The notes beneath the pieces were generated by a model, which saw only the letters and a program-made list of their open reading frames with translations, was not told where the DNA came from and searched no databases. DNA of 64,000 bases from Anaerolinea sp. (lineage in GTDB: Bacteria; Chloroflexota; Anaerolineae; Aggregatilineales; UBA2796), in contig JACSRJ010000237.1 in the NCBI GenBank assembly GCA_014879835.1, positions 1 to 64,000 on the forward strand. The letters run 5' to 3'. Below, piece after piece: positions 62,575 through 64,000 of this stretch. Within the stretch, counting starts at the first letter, position 1; each line of letters opens with the position of its first letter. Position numbers and translations under genes: made by a program.

Positions 62575-64000
62575 TTACTTCCCTTTGCCCCCATCGTGGT
62601 GACGGACAGCCGCCTCCACGAATCCTCTAAAGAGAGGATGGGGGCGGTTTGGACGACTGCCAAACTCCGGATGGAACTGGCTGCCTACCATAAAAGGGTG
62701 ATCGGCAATTTCAGCGATCTCTACAAGACGGCGATCCGGGCTGAGTCCACTGAAGCGCATTCCGGCATTTTCAAAGACCTGCCGAAACTGGTTGTTAAAC
62801 TCAAAGCGGTGACGGTGACGCTCACTGACTCGATTCACCCCATAGGCATCAGCAGCCGCAGTGCCTTCCTCCAGTGCACAGGGATAGATGCCCAAACGCA
62901 TGGTGCCGCCCATGTCGACCACACCACGCTGATCCGGCATAAGGTCAATAACGGGGTGTTCAGTGGGGGCCTCAAATTCAGTACTGTTGGCGTCCTCCAT
63001 GTTGAGGACATTCCGGGCGAATTCAATGCACATCACCTGCATCCCCAAACACAACCCTAGGTAGGGCACCTTGTGTTCGCGGGCAAAACGTGCTGCTAAT
63101 ACCTTCCCCTCAATACCGCGGTAACCAAAACCACCGGGCACCACAATCCCATGAACTTTGTCGAGGGCTTCCCAGTTTTTGTTTTTCTCCAGATCACCGG
63201 AATAAACCCACTCGATCTGAAGTTCGCGGTCACAGGCATTGGCCGCATGGGTGAGCGCCTCTTTGACGCTCATGTAGGCGTCATGAAGTTCAATGTACTT
63301 GCCCACAATGGCGATCTTGAGAGGCTTTTTGGGCTTCATGATGGTCTCCACCATCTGTTTCCACTCATCCAGATCGGGTCGATGACCTTTGAGCCGCAGC
63401 CGCTCCGAAATGTAATCGCCTAAGCCGGCTTCCTCCAACATCAGGGGCACTTCATAGAGAGTGCGGGCAGTAGGAAGGGCGATTACGGCCTCTCGATCCA
63501 CGTCGCAGAAAGAGGCGATCTTGTCCAGTAGATCGTTGGAGACCGGATGATCGGCGCGGGCGATAATCACATTGGCCCGAATGCCCATACTGCGCAGATC
63601 ACGGACACTGTGCTGCGTCGGTTTGGTCTTAAGTTCACCCGTCGCCCCGATGTAGGGCAGATAGGTTACATGGACATACATGGCCCGTTTGCGCCCCACA
63701 TCGATCCGAAGCTGACGCAAAGCCTCCAAAAACGGCTGGCTTTCGATGTCGCCTACCGTACCCCCCACTTCCACGATTAACACATCGGCGCCGCTCTCTT
63801 TGGCCACTGTGGTGATCCGGCGTTTGATCTCGTTGGTAATGTGAGGGATCACCTGAATCGTCCCGCCCAAAAAGTCACCGCGCCGCTCACGTCCGATAAT
63901 ATCGGCGTAGATCTGCCCTGCTGTGACATTACAGCCCCGTGTCAGGTTCTCGTCAATAAAACGCTCGTAGTGACCTAGATCGAGATCTGTCTCGGCCCCA
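62575..64000 (-). CDS. pyrG: CTP synthase (5' end beyond window)
   Basis: Open frame from the right edge, so the start and the first N-terminal part are outside the window. The visible part begins GAETDLDLGHYERFIDENLT, then GDFLGGTIQVIPHITNEIK, both conserved in CTP synthases. The class I glutamine amidotransferase domain has GLCLGMQVMCIEFA (nucleophile Cys) and GSQFHPEFGSRP (His, Glu). It makes CTP from UTP, ATP and glutamine. First gene of pyrG-72aa-sua5-phnP-like. Confidence 0.96.
   Translation of the reverse strand, partial: GAETDLDLGHYERFIDENLTRGCNVTAGQIYADIIGRERRGDFLGGTIQVIPHITNEIKRRITTVAKESGADVLIVEVGGTVGDIESQPFLEALRQLRIDVGRKRAMYVHVTYLPYIGATGELKTKPTQHSVRDLRSMGIRANVIIARADHPVSNDLLDKIASFCDVDREAVIALPTARTLYEVPLMLEEAGLGDYISERLRLKGHRPDLDEWKQMVETIMKPKKPLKIAIVGKYIELHDAYMSVKEALTHAANACDRELQIEWVYSGDLEKNKNWEALDKVHGIVVPGGFGYRGIEGKVLAARFAREHKVPYLGLCLGMQVMCIEFARNVLNMEDANSTEFEAPTEHPVIDLMPDQRGVVDMGGTMRLGIYPCALEEGTAAADAYGVNRVSERHRHRFEFNNQFRQVFENAGMRFSGLSPDRRLVEIAEIADHPFMVGSQFHPEFGSRPNRPHPLFRGFVEAAVRHHDGGKGK

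Overview
The window reads as a chromosomal segment from a moderately GC-rich bacterium, most likely a member of the Chloroflexota, probably near Anaerolineae. This is an inference from protein style. Several secreted or membrane proteins carry long Thr/Pro linkers (TPTxTPT) or TPEATVEAT linkers. Other pointers are a GH1/GH3 glucosidase pair with a CelR-like operator, a replication block encoding a DnaB helicase, a DnaD-like protein and a double-ATPase loader, a HmgA-like cupin dioxygenase, and tandem GT-C membrane glycosyltransferases. I see no rRNA, tRNA, CRISPR array, transposase or phage gene. About 53 protein genes are supported, tightly packed in short co-directional runs.

Layout. 1-5187 (+): a secreted GH13 amylase-family protein, then an Uma2-fold protein, an alpha/beta hydrolase and NAD synthetase, joined by three ATGA stop/start overlaps. 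5230-8405: a two-TM protein (-), an EamA permease and an MBL-fold hydrolase (+). 8410-13827: a 1501-residue TPR-plus-TraG/HerA-like ATPase (-), divergent from an HD-domain protein (+). 13957-22329: HmgA-like dioxygenase (-), PPK2 polyphosphate kinase and a secreted HExxH protein (+), a sulfite-oxidase-fold enzyme, a PIG-L deacetylase and a phosphoribosyltransferase (-), a two-VOC dioxygenase and a YceI protein (+). 22405-25628 (-): a C39-like peptidase, a double-GNAT protein, a 36-residue membrane protein first recognised here, and a RimJ/L-type GNAT.

25855-33639 (+): an apolipoprotein/LEA-like helical protein, then a cytosolic GH1 and a secreted GH3 beta-glucosidase. The GH1 gene has a sigma70-type promoter overlapped by a near-perfect CelR (LacI-family) operator. 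A small membrane protein, an aldo/keto reductase, a STAS-like protein and a DUF5680 protein follow. 33707-37171 (-): a very large protein resembling (alpha/alpha)6-barrel glycosidases or phosphorylases. 37511-44778 (+): archaeal/eukaryal-type TyrRS, a sirtuin, a bifunctional-nuclease family protein, DnaB, a DnaD-domain protein, a protein with two DnaC-type AAA+ modules, and a class V aminotransferase.

44745-50543 holds hemerythrin and DUF420-like genes (-), a clan-A-like secreted glycosidase (+), a secreted WD40 propeller (-) and a CHRD protein (+), mostly separated by hairpin terminators. 50642-54483 (-) has XdhC, a calcineurin-like phosphoesterase, a ParB-like/DUF4032 protein and an FAD/[2Fe-2S] fusion of the xanthine dehydrogenase family, with no molybdenum subunit. 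54613-60190 (-) has an LLM flavin enzyme, two GT-C glycosyltransferases and a hotdog thioesterase. 60333-64000 (-) has pyrG (running off the window), a 72-residue protein, Sua5 and a PhnP-like MBL hydrolase.

The regions most worth following up are the dnaB-dnaD-double-loader operon, the TPR-TraG/HerA ATPase, the CelR-like switch on the GH1/GH3 pair, the overlapped 36-residue membrane protein, and the catalytically degenerate Uma2 protein inside the nadE operon.
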